Part shown: in pieces, positions 24,201 to 44,945 of the stretch
How positions within the stretch are numbered: the first letter of the stretch is position 1
Layout: the number at the start of each line of letters is the position of its first letter
Assembly: GCA_036244855.1 (NCBI GenBank)
Contig: BQKZ01000018.1
Location: forward strand, 42,731 to 106,730
Reading direction: 5' to 3'
DNA: 64,000 bases
Source of the DNA: Temnopleurus reevesii
Lineage: Eukaryota; Echinodermata; Echinoidea; Temnopleuroida; Temnopleuridae
Notes under the pieces: model-generated
Databases searched by the model: none
Told to the model about the DNA's origin: nothing
The model's input: only the letters and a program-made list of their open reading frames with translations
Translations under genes and position numbers: made by a program

Positions 24201-25057
24201 ACTATATTACTTATATCTACCGGCTACCAACTTCTAGCAACATTTGAAATTGAAATATGATAAGCAAAATTTTCCCTCACTTGATGTGTCACATTCAACC
24301 AATATTGGATACACATCTTGATATAATTAAACATCATGGGCCCGTATTCTGATGTCAGGTTTAACTTAAACTCGAGTTTAAATCTGTGATTTAAGTATGG
24401 AAAGCCAAAAGAGGCTTGAATCTAAAACAGTCGATAATTAATTTACCAGCACATTTGGCACTCATATTATTTTAAACTGTCTCGGAATAAAAACTTCAAT
24501 AGTTTTCTACGTTATTAGAGCATGGGAAAAGAGAGCAAATAACATAAGAATTATACATTGTATAAATAAGTTTTGGCACTTTTGGCTACCCATACTTAAA
24601 NTATTTCTCAATACATCTGACCAGGATTTTCAAAATTGTTTTTCTTCTAAACGCTAGGTCTAAATGTGATGAACTAAAAAACATTGTATTTGGGAAGAAC
24701 AAAATTCCCTAATGGCATAAAACTTAATTTCTTAGGCCCTTTCTTCCTTTTTCCACTTTAAACCACAGATTTAGACCAGGGTTAACTTAAACCTCGCTAT
24801 CGGAATACGGGCCCATGTGTTATCTTATTCTCTTCCTGTATGACTAAATAATCTGAAATCTTACCATGTCCTGTATCCATACTTTCAACAGGCACAACAA
24901 CGATACATTGATTCTGGCCGCCATCATCGACAACTGGGGTCAGTCCAACATGCCTGACATCAGGAATATCCATGACCATTTGACTGCTGGAGAGACCCAC
25001 CGCATTAACGACCTCATCCCCGTCCACATGCAGCTCTAGTGTGTCCTTCACATCCAT
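6067..25057 (-). CDS. DMTF1: DMTF1-like Myb transcription factor gene (13 coding exons, 3' end unresolved)
   Basis: Nuclear DNA-binding protein; in vertebrates DMTF1 binds D-type cyclins and regulates transcription, including the ARF promoter. Thirteen exons with GT/AG borders join without a phase break into 563 codons. Residues about 111-187 hold the first Myb-like repeat and the diagnostic block ending RPLFAVYRRVIRMYD; about 190-235 the second (GNDWAYIGAEMGRSASSVKD); about 237-298 the third (EKQCRAKWLNYLNWKQ); about 300-353 the fourth (SVRSPQWLRSKWWTIKR). These match the DMTF1 family closely. The N-terminal and post-Myb regions are acidic or Gln/Ser/Thr-rich, as in transactivation domains. 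The ATG at 25057 follows a 3' splice site by two bases, so a non-coding first exon should lie further right. Human DMTF1 is about 760 aa. The C-terminal exon or exons lie left of 6067. Confidence 0.9.
9478..10815. repeat. ~650-bp direct duplication, three partial copies
   Basis: Segments at 9478-9690, 10126-10460 and 10640-10815 share blocks such as GAGGGAATATGAGGAAATA, CAGAGTTCTGGAAGTG and AGTTTGTCATGCAAGCTAAA. Divergence is moderate. Non-coding. Confidence 0.8.
9713..9886. mobile_element. MITE, GGTGTTGCT / AGCAACACC family, copy 1
   Basis: Inverted ends AGGTGTTGCTAAA and CTAGCAACACCCCT with inner mirrored blocks (CAATCAATTGCAAGT versus GATTTGCAATCAATA). Related to 18028-18202. Confidence 0.75.
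12104..12236 (-). CDS. DMTF1: DMTF1 coding exon 12
   Basis: 133 bp, phase 0 to 1, acceptor TTTTCAG, donor GTAAGT. Encodes GAEGDIIPSDANARQIIITA then KKQTGPSLGQDETDMCAEIH and QTDA. Acidic/Gln-Thr-rich, as expected for the C-terminal transactivation region; no diagnostic motif. Confidence 0.7.
12402..12567. mobile_element. MITE-like element, GGTGTTTCATCAA family, copy 2
   Basis: Same layout as 3067-3226: TGGTGTTTCATCATG at the left, TTTGGTAAAGCATC at the right, interior CTGGCATCAGTTCTTGTGCT. Ends are more decayed. Confidence 0.7.
12752..15185 (+). mobile_element. 5'-truncated non-LTR retrotransposon (LINE)
   Basis: The element sits in a DMTF1 intron, opposite in strand. Its body lacks nearly all of the N-terminal endonuclease; only the last EN-like motif (SQHRP) remains before the reverse transcriptase, as expected from 5' truncation. 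The borders are unusual: to the left (about 12712-12751) and right (15186-15420) the flanking DNA is two halves of one unit of the DMTF1 exon-11 array, so the insertion split that unit. The 3' tail is short and A-rich (ACGAAAGAAGAACAAC). No clear target-site duplication longer than CAAC was seen. Confidence 0.85.
12754..15150 (+). CDS. LINE ORF2-type reverse transcriptase, open
   Basis: RNA-directed DNA polymerase of a non-LTR retrotransposon. Counting the Leu codon at 12772 as residue 1, the frame runs 792 codons with no stop. It shows the RT entry motif YRPISLLCVPFKLLERLLLA, the GFRHGRCTSHQ segment, motif A (VDLTAAYDTVWHHGL, Asp near 358), motif B (NGVPQGSVLSPLLFN) and the catalytic YADD (444-447). 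Near the C-terminus is a CCHC-like cluster (CVCGAGEQTADHIIYDC) seen in jockey/CR1-type LINEs. The absence of frameshifts suggests recent insertion. Clade within the jockey superfamily is not settled. Confidence 0.92.
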   Translation, partial: SPRRSVLDPFPKSQHRPSLIIPDNPVEAITSRPVKRWNFRKANWDQFKDLVETGADSLPLPSPESLEGAYSAFCKLLINSAKRTVPRGYRQRYIPTWDDECDRCYNAFLLASSDDESATLSTELTDCLDKKRRERWEETVQGIDFTHSSRRAWMTLNRLTGRSSRLKHCPVTANSIAQQLLANGNFKNADKDHTRKVKQDTSSLWNAPGVDGLLSQPFTLAEVMLGISKLKCGKAQGPDNIPPEFLKRCGPKCLDWLCEFFSTCLAALHIPKIWRKSTVVALLKPNKPAEDPKSYRPISLLCVPFKLLERLLLARLNPVVDPQLPDEQAGFRHGRCTSHQIVKLTNDIEDSFEKGNKAGAVLVDLTAAYDTVWHHGLILKLLRTIPDRHLVRFLVTILSNRSFVTKTSDGQTSRPRRLRNGVPQGSVLSPLLFNIYISDLPRTASRQYGYADDLALLYTDKSWSKVENALTADMEIISDYLKTWRLKLSVAKTTVTPFHLNTKEANRELTVLHDGKRLPNNPHPTYLGVKLDRQLTYKQHIEALRAKVSARNNLLRRLAGTSWGASTSTLRTSALALVFSTAEYATQAWCRSSHSKKLDRTLNDTLRLITGCLRPTPTDLLPVLAGIAPPRLRRENLTDKLTNTSLATEDHPLHRLIRESQDLGRQRLRSRHPFSRHAADLSKSDFSLIQEWEKSWEGTARPRQFTVSPDTKAPTGSKLPRKNWVTLNRLRTGVGRFNANMHRWGLRESSACVCGAGEQTADHIIYDCLILQPPNGMTDLSNLCHAQTDWLTQLQDVA
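15350..16263 (-). repeat. Tandem array of six DMTF1 exon-11 cassettes
   Basis: Six copies with donors near 15352, 15480, 15614, 15719, 15827 and 16111 (spacing 105-284 bp). Each of the five downstream copies keeps CAG|GTAAG at the 3' side and an AG before GACAGGG at the 5' side, defining a 62-bp cassette that encodes about GQGMTTVHSDNHIIIQVTN. A cassette starts in phase 1 and ends in phase 0, the same as exon 11, so each could replace it after exon 10 (which ends in phase 1). Two cassettes in a row would break frame. The larger unit includes intron sequence repeated at 15940-16110. Confidence 0.85.
16112..16263 (-). CDS. DMTF1: DMTF1 coding exon 11 (full-length member of a tandem exon array)
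   Basis: 152 bp, phase 1 to 0, donor GTAAGA. Encodes VLDDGSGFQSLILPQSALAQ, LPSTASLFSGPGMTTVHSDN and HIIIQVTNIQ. It is the first and longest of six tandem copies. Chosen as the regular exon because it alone has the complete 5' part with its own acceptor (TCATCAG|GC). Confidence 0.75.
16992..17150 (-). CDS. DMTF1: DMTF1 coding exon 10
   Basis: 159 bp, phase 1 to 1, donor GTAAAA. Encodes LLEHLRMLHQRRKLQEERRI then a Pro/Ala/Gln-rich stretch ending PINIGTGSG. The GLKQLHE-like helix of the family falls here. A truncated copy lies upstream at 17265-17370. Confidence 0.8.
17265..17370 (-). pseudogene. Partial tandem copy of DMTF1 exon 10
   Basis: Copies the acceptor (TCCTTCAG|CATTAC) and about 105 bp of exon 10: LLEHLRMLHQRRKLQEKGLI and so on to DTQQN, then an in-frame TAG four codons or fewer later and no donor. 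If spliced in, it would truncate the protein. Confidence 0.8.
17787..17929 (-). CDS. DMTF1: DMTF1 coding exon 9 (fourth Myb-like repeat)
   Basis: 143 bp, phase 2 to 1, donor GTAAGA. Encodes IGETGVELESDIDWEEIAKN then WKSVRSPQWLRSKWWTIKRQ; the SVRSPQWLRSKWWTIKRQ block is near-identical to vertebrate DMTF1. Confidence 0.95.
18028..18202. mobile_element. MITE, GGTGTTGCT / AGCAACACC family, copy 2
   Basis: Ends GGGGGTGTTGTTCAAAAG and GCGATCAATTGCAACACCCC. Interior shared with copy 1 (AATTTGTGACT / AAATTGTGACA, GTGCGCTTC-like). Confidence 0.75.
18486..18597 (-). pseudogene. Partial tandem copy of DMTF1 exon 8
   Basis: Repeats the last ~110 bp of exon 8 with its donor site. It reads TEKQCRAKWLDYLNCKQTGG then SEWSKSNELTLINK, so W is changed to C in NWKQ and the 5' part of the Myb repeat is missing. 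No good acceptor abuts the homology, so it is probably a dead exon fragment. Confidence 0.8.
18649..18877 (-). CDS. DMTF1: DMTF1 coding exon 8 (third Myb repeat)
   Basis: 229 bp, phase 1 to 2, donor GTAAGT. Encodes GKWTADEESILSAAVFSLSG, then ISWSQVAEKVVTRTEKQCRA and KWLNYLNWKQTGGSEWSKSD. A partial tandem copy of its 3' half lies just downstream at 18486-18597. Confidence 0.95.
19438..19547 (-). CDS. DMTF1: DMTF1 coding exon 7 (second Myb repeat)
   Basis: 110 bp, phase 2 to 1, donor GTAATG. Encodes LRAKHGNDWAYIGAEMGRSA then SSVKDKFRLLKDSCNR. Confidence 0.95.
20040..20072 (-). CDS. DMTF1: DMTF1 coding exon 6 (33-bp microexon)
   Basis: 33 bp, phase 2 to 2, donor GTAAGT; encodes (R)YTPEDINKLK, which bridges repeats 1 and 2 exactly as in vertebrate DMTF1 (YTPEEIEKLKELR). 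Too short for ordinary ORF detection; found from the missing phase between its neighbours. Confidence 0.9.
20347..20838. mobile_element. Near-perfect ~490-bp palindrome (foldback element)
   Basis: Arms 20347-20574 and 20612-20838 are nearly identical inverted copies (e.g. GCCATCCAATAT, CAGAAGGCTGGTCACTGC) with a 37-bp spacer. The spacer itself is the inverse of the left flank at 20308-20350 (ATTATCTATATGGGAGTTTT). Thus 20308-20613 looks like one element with ~40-bp inverted ends, joined head-to-head to part of a second. Mirrored open frames on both strands are products of the palindrome. Located in DMTF1 intron 5. Confidence 0.85.
21791..21948 (-). CDS. DMTF1: DMTF1 coding exon 5 (family signature block)
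   Basis: 158 bp, phase 0 to 2, donor GTATGT. Encodes EHKLRDASEVIFNNSKDNRK then NFYRQIAQGLQRPLFAVYRR and VIRMYDHKNHVG. This is the segment most specific to DMTF1 among Myb proteins. Confidence 0.95.
22137..22160. repeat. Poly-A tract
   Basis: Homopolymer run in DMTF1 intron 4, flanked by TATATATA; a possible retroelement tail or slippage site. Confidence 0.8.
22469..22545 (-). CDS. DMTF1: DMTF1 coding exon 4 (first Myb repeat, N-terminal half)
   Basis: 77 bp, phase 1 to 0, donor GTAAGT. Encodes GHKWKQGMWSNEETELLERN and IEAYVR, the first tryptophan-containing helix of Myb repeat 1. Confidence 0.9.
23052..23118 (-). CDS. DMTF1: DMTF1 coding exon 3
   Basis: 67 bp, donor GTACGT, phase 0 to 1; encodes PYDPVTQSWFTTKYSKDSLS and two further residues. 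This stretch sits directly before the first Myb repeat. Confidence 0.85.
23360..23770. mobile_element. hAT-like MITE with CCAGGGTTCC ends
   Basis: Inverted ends CCAGGGTTCCAAAAG and TTTGTGGAACCTGG; subterminal TTTTCCATGACTTTCCATGA at left and CCCTGACTTTTCCCTGACTT at right are typical of a widespread hAT-type non-autonomous family. Open frames inside it are not genes. Confidence 0.7.
23889..23956 (-). CDS. DMTF1: DMTF1 coding exon 2
   Basis: 68 bp, AG|GGGAAGC to ATG|GTAAGT, phase 1 to 0; encodes EASGSSHMMGLTGVQQAKDS and two more residues. Support comes from splice signals and phase; the sequence is not itself diagnostic. Confidence 0.75.
24335..24817. mobile_element. MITE with CATGGGCCCGTATTC inverted ends
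   Basis: Left CATGGGCCCGTATTCTGA and right ATCGGAATACGGGCCCATG are inverted; a second mirrored block is GGTTTAACTTAAAC / GGGTTAACTTAAACC. It ends 47 bp from the DMTF1 exon 1 donor. One N at 24601. Confidence 0.85.
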
Positions 25058-25059
25058 TC
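24865..25059 (-). CDS. DMTF1: DMTF1 coding exon 1 (start codon)
   Basis: Starts MDVKDTLELHVDGDEVV; ATG at 25057-25055, two bases after an AG acceptor (TTCAACAG). Donor GTAAGA. Ends in phase 1 (64 codons plus one base). It is acidic and resembles the N-terminal activation-type region. Three degenerate copies of its 5' half lie upstream to 25753. Confidence 0.8.
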
Positions 25060-25183
25060 CTGTTGAAGCAAAAACAGATGGGATATATATGAGGAGTAAA
25101 AACTATGCTTGATGATTTGAGAGTGTTTTCACTATCTTAGTTTGTAATTGTTGACAGGGAAGGGTTAATTTAGCAAGCAAGAT

Positions 25184-25753
25184 TTCTGAATATCCATGAC
25201 CATCTGACTTCTGGAGAGGCCCACTGCACTAACGACCTCATCCCCGTCCACATGCAGCTCTAATGTGTCCTTCACATCCATAAACAACAAAAAAACAAAA
25301 AACAGATGGGATTTACAAGAAGTAAAAACTATGTTTGACAATAATAATAGACTATCATTAAAATTTGAATGTTTTATACATGTAACTATCTTTGTATGTG
25401 ATTGTCAACTAAAAGGGCTAGCCCAAGGGGTAAGACGTCCTACGTCAGGAATATCCATGACCATCTGACTGCTGGAGAGATTCTGCACTTCCTACCTTGC
25501 AGCTCTAAAGTGTCTTTCACATCCATTCCTGTCAAACGAAAACAGATGGGATATATGAGAAGTAAAAACTAAGCTTGACACTTTGAATGTTTCATAACTA
25601 TCTAAGTTTGTAATTGTCAACAGGAATGGTCGGCCCAACAGACTAGACTTCCAGAATATCCATGACCATTTGGCTGCTGGAGAGACCCATCGCACTTACA
25701 ACCTCATCCCCGTCCACATGAAGCTCTAGTGTGTCCTTCACATCCATTCCTGT
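25184..25753 (-). repeat. Three degenerate upstream copies of DMTF1 coding exon 1
   Basis: Copies at about 25184-25283, 25448-25530 and 25652-25753 repeat the exon start (GGATGTGAAGGACACA-like) through SSSQMVMDI with linked intron sequence. The outermost copy still reads MDVKDTLELHVDGDEVV. The middle copy is interrupted. With the real exon this is a four-unit array with ~200-250 bp spacing. Confidence 0.8.
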
Positions 25754-26045
25754 TATTGTGTTAACAAAAGATATCAAGAAAAAAAGATTTCTTGTAAAAT
25801 TTGTATCAATTCTAAAAGTGCTTTAAAATATATAATATTGCGTTAGAATTTCAAAATCAATAACTTTGTCAACATATTTGAGCTATTTACAATCAAGAAA
25901 ATGAACTGAAACGTTTTTGGATCTCATATATCCTTCCAATTAAATGCTCCATAATTTTTAATTAAATAATTCTTGCCTTATCCCAACATGGATAAACACT
26001 GGTTGACAGTGCTTTACCGAGAAGCTGAGAAAAAAATCTCAGGCA

Positions 26046-26116
26046 TTCTCGGGTAGGAATCAAACCCACGATCTCCTGATGACTAGACAGGTGTCTTACC
26101 ACTAGACCACCGAGAG
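26046..26116 (-). tRNA. tRNA-like sequence (Thr-AGT-like), probably a pseudogene or SINE head
   Basis: The minus strand folds as a cloverleaf: acceptor arms CTCTCGG/CCGAGAA (6 of 7 pairs), D stem GTCT/AGAC with an A box (TGGTCTAGTGGTAAGACA), anticodon stem CCTGT/TCAGG (4 of 5) with loop CTAGTCA, and T stem GTGGG/CCTAC with B-box-like GGTTTGATTCC. The formal anticodon is AGT. The C at position 37, T-loop changes and the acceptor mismatch argue against a working tRNA. Confidence 0.5.
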
Positions 26117-26900
26117 CCGATGGAAGTGACGGGCTCGATTCGTGTTATAGCAGCAGGTACTGCGTAAATATTAATTGAATGATTTTTTGTGTTGGGTGGA
26201 TAAATAATTAAATAATTTGCCATAATTTGCCGTAATCGCTGCGCTACAACATGCCCACATATTCCTGTAGGTGCACTATTTCAATATGGGTCCGATATTA
26301 CTGTGCTGTCTGGCAAATGGATTTCCACTCATTGCTAAAGTTACTGCTATGACCCTACGTAGCTAATCTATAATGTCAGTCTATAAAACAGATATTTGAT
26401 GGGAGGTCTAATATCTGCGCACCTAAAATCTCAGCTTGAAAAATACATGAAGTCATTGAATATCCTATTCAATTTTGATCTGATGTTATCACAAATATTC
26501 TAGAGTATAAGAAATATCTCAGCAAAATATGACCAGGAAGGCAGGAGCAATGTGACTTTACACCCTCTTATTTTGCAGCTCAAAATATGTGGCATCCTTC
26601 TCTGCATCCTATTTACTTTAACGCAGTTGGTGATTTTCAGGAAAAGTCTTCATTTCAGCAAGCACATGAGTTACATCACATATGTCAATGAAGCACAGAT
26701 GAGCAACTTGGCGCAGAGGAGGATGCCAATACCATTCTTTTTCTCATTCCAGTTAACAGGAGGCGCCATGCTGATTTCGCAGGTAACATTTTGATATCTT
26801 TTATCTCGTCTTTCCTATCTTGGATAGACAACGCAGATAAATGTTATCTAATGATGGATCCGTTACTTAAACATATAATTAATTGAATTTGAAATAGATC

Positions 26901-26996
26901 AAACGTAGGCGCTAATGCACTTTGGTATCCAGCCAAACCGTAACCCTAATTCTAAGCCTAACCCTAATCCTAACCCTTAAACTAACCCTAACCCTA

Positions 26997-27028
<32 letters not shown>

Positions 27029-27111
27029 AGCCTAACCCTAACCCTAAACCCTATACATATATCCTAACTTAGGCTGGATACCGTCCAAAGTGCATTGGCG
27101 CCCAAACGTTT
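26901..27111. mobile_element. Inverted-repeat element with a telomere-like (CCCTAA)n core
   Basis: Left AAACGTAGGCGCTAATGCAC then TTTGGTATCCAGCC is mirrored at right as GGCTGGATACCGTCCAAAGT then GCATTGGCGCCCAAACGTTT. Between them (26936-27055) are about 16 imperfect CCCTAA/CCTAAC units. Confidence 0.85.
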
Positions 27112-27229
27112 CTCCTTTTTTCTGCTAACTTAAGTTAGGTAACTCTTAATTCTCACTTCCTGATTCTGACCAAAGACAAGGAAATAGTGTTGTAGCGGGT
27201 GGCCACCCCCCTACTACAGTGGATAGTCA

Positions 27230-27245
27230 CCATGACGTCATCGTC
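27230..27245. promoter_or_regulatory. CRE-like TGACGTCA
   Basis: A perfect palindromic TGACGTCA at 27233-27240 followed by TCGTCGG, in a locally GC-richer stretch just before a strong splice donor at 27325. It could be part of a promoter for the candidate gene to the right or for DMTF1 to the left. Confidence 0.3.
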
Positions 27246-27272
27246 GGATTTGGACTATGGCACGGACTCGGA

Positions 27273-27985
27273 ATGGATTATTATCTTCTGAGGCAGCCAG
27301 GAATCCAGTCCCATCACCCTAAAGGTGAGTCAATCAGACATAATACTCATCTATTCTTGAATTATAACATTTGGTCTTAGCGTGCTTACGGCATCTGCTT
27401 CAATAGAATTGAAAGACAATTAAGATCTAAATATAATTATAAGATCTGGTACTGGTCTGGAGTCTTAAAAAATATTTCTGTTTAATATTAACATATCTGT
27501 CAATCCTGCAATTGCACTACCTATGGCTATGCAGCTATCGAACAGTTCAACTAACAAACCCAAACAGGCCGGGTGTATCGGGCACACACATGTGCACCCA
27601 ACACTTCCTGTTTACAGTCCGGGAACTTCAGGGCTCGAAAAGCCAGGATGCTGATCAAAATTACCAGGATGTTTCCTGGCCAGCAGCGCGAGAATATGAA
27701 AATAAACGCAAAGGTTTTTCTCATAAAAACTATGAAAATAAAAATGTATTCAACAGAAAATTAAAATCTCTGAACCTCAAACAACCACTAGAATATGAAA
27801 AACACTCTGAAAAAAATGTGATTTACCAAAATTTGTCGAACAAAAGTGACAGAACTCAAGTCAGTCCCGAAAGCCAGACGACATTTCAATATGGATCCAA
27901 TGCAAAGTTTCATTATCTACCCGACCGCTACGGCCAAAAACATTATAGCTTTTCGTTTAAATGCAATGTATTAGTGTGCTTTTGA
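27273..27985 (+). CDS. Possible small two-exon gene, unknown function
   Basis: A strong donor (CTAAAG|GTGAGT at 27325) and a good acceptor (CCTGTTTACAG|TC at 27617) join in the same phase two open stretches, 27273-27324 and 27618-27985, into 139 codons starting MDYYLLRQPGIQSHHPKVRE. The product is basic and rich in Lys, Asn, Tyr and Gln, with two similar segments (REYENKRKGFSHK, KNYENKNVFNRK). No signal peptide or membrane segment, and no family is recognised. A CRE-like TGACGTCA lies at 27233. The phase match could be chance (1 in 3), and no poly(A) signal was seen nearby. Confidence 0.3.
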
Positions 27986-30971
27986 AAGAAGAGTATAGCC
28001 AAAAATAACATTTGTTCAACATGAGTAAAAACAAATCATATATGAATAGAACAAAAACAGTTTCAGAAAAATCAGAAAACTGATAAGTTATTACTATTTG
28101 AATATTTAGACAAATAAGCATATGGTGACATAACATGTGCACAATTGTCCATTTATCATATTCATGCCAATGTTTAAAAAAAATGTTATTCCCCCCACCC
28201 CCCCCCCCAAAAGTATGATTTCCTCCAAACTATAATTATAGGATATCTTCATCAACATAATAGATATGTAAATACCTTATTTAAGTGTTTACAAACTTTG
28301 TATCGTTTTGTACTGTAGGAATGATCACACCATATAATCAAAATGATGGTGAGAAGTGCATTCATGTATATCCATGACATCATCAAATTGGCAATGTGTC
28401 TGAAAATTTTCACTGATTTGCTGAATTTTTCAAATCTTAAGAAGAATAACTTTTGTTATTACTTGTTTTATTTTCTTCAAAGAAAATGTCCGTCTTGTAG
28501 ATATATTACTATTTTCAGGAAGAATTTTCTTTTAAAACTATTGCAGTTCAAGAAGATCATTATTCAATTTTAACACAGAGTGACACTAGATCGAGGATCC
28601 TTTTCCATACTTTTTCTACTTGCGCCCATATTTTTTGTTCTATCTGCTTATATACTTGTCTCGGTCTGTTTCTGTTGGCTCTTCTTTTAAGGACCGAAAT
28701 GCCTGCACTATAGCTTTTGTACCCCTTGTGCCTTGAATTTTTGCCAACTTTAATTAGCTGTACTGCTTTATGAAATCTATTAATAACATGTTTTCAAACC
28801 GTGGCTATATCTTGGAACACGGGGGATGAAAGAGGTACAAAGCTGAGGCTGCAGCCACCACAAGCCCCTTCCTTGTTAGTTCCACAATCCTGTTGTCCAA
28901 ATTCTCTTATCCATCCTCTTCCTCTCTCTCTCTCTCTCTCTCTACCTCCCTCCTTCCCTCTCTACCCCCTCTCTTTCGATCCCCTATATTTCTTTTATTT
29001 CTCTCTCTATATGCTCATTTCATTCACTTCTTCCTCTCCACTCTTCTCTCAGATCACACTACAACAAATACACACTCACTCTCTCCCTCTCAAATCTGTT
29101 CTTGAAGGGCAATTATCCAGCAAAAAAATATCCAAACAAGTTTTGCGCAGAATCAGAGGACTATAAGTAAGTAATGAATTTTCACATGAAAATTCTCAGT
29201 AGTAAAAACAATAATATCACAGACAAATTGGCAAGTTTGTTGACATCATGGTTGCAATTTCTATCATTATTATGCAAAAGATTTGAACTCAGATATATTG
29301 GTGATAAATTGCACTTTTGCATATTTTCATTGATACTGACTTTTTATTTTTCCCCAGAAACTTTGGGGAATATGAATTTATGGTTTCATATTGAGTAACT
29401 AGAATAAAACTTATTATGAAGTTCAATATTTTTTAAATATTTTCTGAAGGTATACATGCAAAAAATGTAACTTACAAAAATGGAAAATTTGACAAATTCT
29501 AAAAGAATTGGACAAGTGATACATTTTCACAGTATTAAAATTGGATGATGAATGATTAGAAAAGTGTCTCCATGATGTCATCAAAGTATGAAAGGATGCC
29601 AAAGTCATGAAAGAGGTTTTCATTGTTTTCACCATTTTTCCATGGAATTAAAAAATCATAACTTCGGGGTTCCTTTTCTGATTTTCCTCAAACTTTCTTT
29701 CGTGCTGTTTGTCAAGACTATTCTGTTTGTCTTAACTTTTCAAAAGTCTTTTGGTCAAATAGGGGCCTTATTAGATCAAGCTTTTACACTACACATAAAA
29801 TTATGAAATGGTCAAAGCAATATCATAAGACATGATTCATTTGTTTTGCAATTTATTTCATAAATATATAACACAGAAAAGATATACATATATTTTTATA
29901 TACATCTGTAGTTCTAGATTGACAAATTGATATTTTATCATTTAAAGGCAGAAATATAGGCAATGCGGTGGTGATTGCATTCAGAACAGTGCAATATTCG
30001 AGAATGAAATGTTATTGTTGTTATTACATATTCAGTCAGAGATATTGGCATGAATATCAAAATGAACTGAATATTGGTTTATTATTGCATTGCATGAATG
30101 TATTGTAAATGAGTTACTTTATCATGATACGAGACAAACGATAGCAAAAGGAATATTTTGACAGGCTTTCACTATCTCATCATAATAAGTTAGCTTATCA
30201 CTTGGTGCGGTCTCATTCTTCAATCTCATTGGTCAATTTGTGATGGAAATATGGTTCCAAATTTCATGAGGCCTGCAGCCTCATGAAATATGGAACCAGA
30301 AGGGTGATATTTCCCATATTATGTGAACAAGCAGGGTGTACCTAGTAATATCTTTCACAAGTTTAGAGAGAGGTAACACTTATATTACAGAATATGAAAT
30401 ACAAATGCTATTCACATATACTCAGAGGCACTGATTTACATGCTATCGCATAAATGAAAGAACTTTGAAACAGCATTTATAAATAAGCAATGTGTTTTGT
30501 GATATCAAAGTCAACACCATTGAACCGATGTACAGAGACAATGAGATTCATGTATATTACCACAATCACATAATTTTTCATTTAGCCATAAATGCTAGCA
30601 AACAAATACATCAACACGTGTCCCACTGTCACTTACTAGTGAGTAATAAAAAAAAATCTTCACAAATATCAAGGTATTTTTTTCATATTCCCCTCCCTTT
30701 CCCCCAAAAGGCATCAGGTTCTTGAAAGATTGTATGACAGGCTATGATATAACATTTGCAAGTGAGATTTTCAGACAATTGTACAACTTTGTCAGTTAGA
30801 ATTTTGTCATCAAGAATCTATTTCTTATCAAATGTTTGCAATGTTCTTGCATATTCTGAATTCTATCAACAAGAAATAATGGACGGATGTCGTATTGAAT
30901 GTTGCGAGATGAGATTGATGGTCTAAACGTAAGACACAATGTAGCTCTATTTCTCCTTTGCTTTTTTTCTT
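27986..30971. other. Intergenic stretch and IQCA1 3' flank
   Basis: Contains poly-C near 28192-28207, a TC dinucleotide tract at 28920-28945 within a CT-rich stretch, AT-rich sequences with MITE-like GACATCAT motifs near 28375, 29240 and 29575, and a hairpin at 30252-30299. No convincing gene. Confidence 0.5.
30252..30299. repeat. 48-bp hairpin
   Basis: TGGTTCCAAATTTCATGAGG and CCTCATGAAATATGGAACCA form a ~21-bp stem around GCCTGCAGC. It could be a decayed MITE centre or a small hairpin in the IQCA1 3' region. Confidence 0.7.
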
Positions 30972-43972
<13,001 letters not shown>

Positions 43973-44945
43973 TGTGAAAATGTAAATTAATATTCCTCAA
44001 ATCTAGAAACTCATCAGATGAACATTTTAAATATATTTAGCAGAATTCTGCAGTGATTTTCCCTCGGAGTTAGCTTATCGGGAGGACAGTATTTACAATC
44101 GATCACCAAGGAAACACCTCTTTCGTCGAAAGATGGCGCTAGACTCATTTCGCAAATGGATACCGACACCAATATATCACAAACGTTTTGTCACAAATTA
44201 AGTTTTTTTGAAAGACATTAGAAATTGGTCAAACTGATAATAGACAAAAATATATATCCTGGACATCTCCCCCCCCCCCATGACTTACTAAAAAGTGGAC
44301 TAAGTCACTCCCCTTCCTCGGGAATAATACCCCTTTAGAAAGTGACTATAATTACCATCGAATAAATGTGATATTTTTAGCCCGAATTTTAAGTGTGAAT
44401 TAGATTGCCATATGATTATTGTTGGACACACTTAGAATCAAAGGTACAACATTTAATCTTTAAAATGGCAAACAAGTGCAACACTGGGAGCAGCTTTTGT
44501 GTAAAATTGCACCATTTCGTCTAAAATCGAACCACAGAAAAAGATATGATCAGTGCCACACTATCTATTCGAAAAACACTACAAATGACTTAATCCCAAT
44601 TGAATGGCATTTTTGATCTCCTATTTTTCATTTCTTTAAGCTTATATATTCAACCCCCAAAACAACTCATAAATATGGTACACAATATTTTTAAAGAATA
44701 CAATTGGGCAAACAATTAGTATTGCATTCGTTACGGGAAGCTAGGAAGATTATAAATAGATGAAGGCACGCAGTTATTTTGGGCTATGATATCATTCCAA
44801 CGTTACCCCTGTCAGGTATTAAATGAAATCCAGGCCCGTCTTTCCATTCATTTATCATGTTGATATTTTAGCTGGATTAGCTAGGAAAGTAGGAAAGTAA
44901 TAAGCTTCTTATTGTCTGTGTACATCAAAAGGGTGCAATAATATA

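Larger units (their letters stand above)
25060..27272. other. 5' flank of DMTF1 / intergenic
   Basis: Holds the decayed exon-1 copies to 25753, the tRNA-like unit at 26046-26116 and the telomere-like element. A non-coding first exon and promoter of DMTF1 should lie here or further right; no TATA box or CpG-rich start was clearly identified. Confidence 0.5.

Noticed and set aside
26552..26794. 80-codon plus-strand open frame with hydrophobic N-terminus
   Set aside because: No recognisable family or splice support; length is within chance expectation for this composition.
26936..27055. CCCTAA repeats as a chromosome end
   Set aside because: Short, imperfect and internal, with unique sequence and inverted repeats on both sides.
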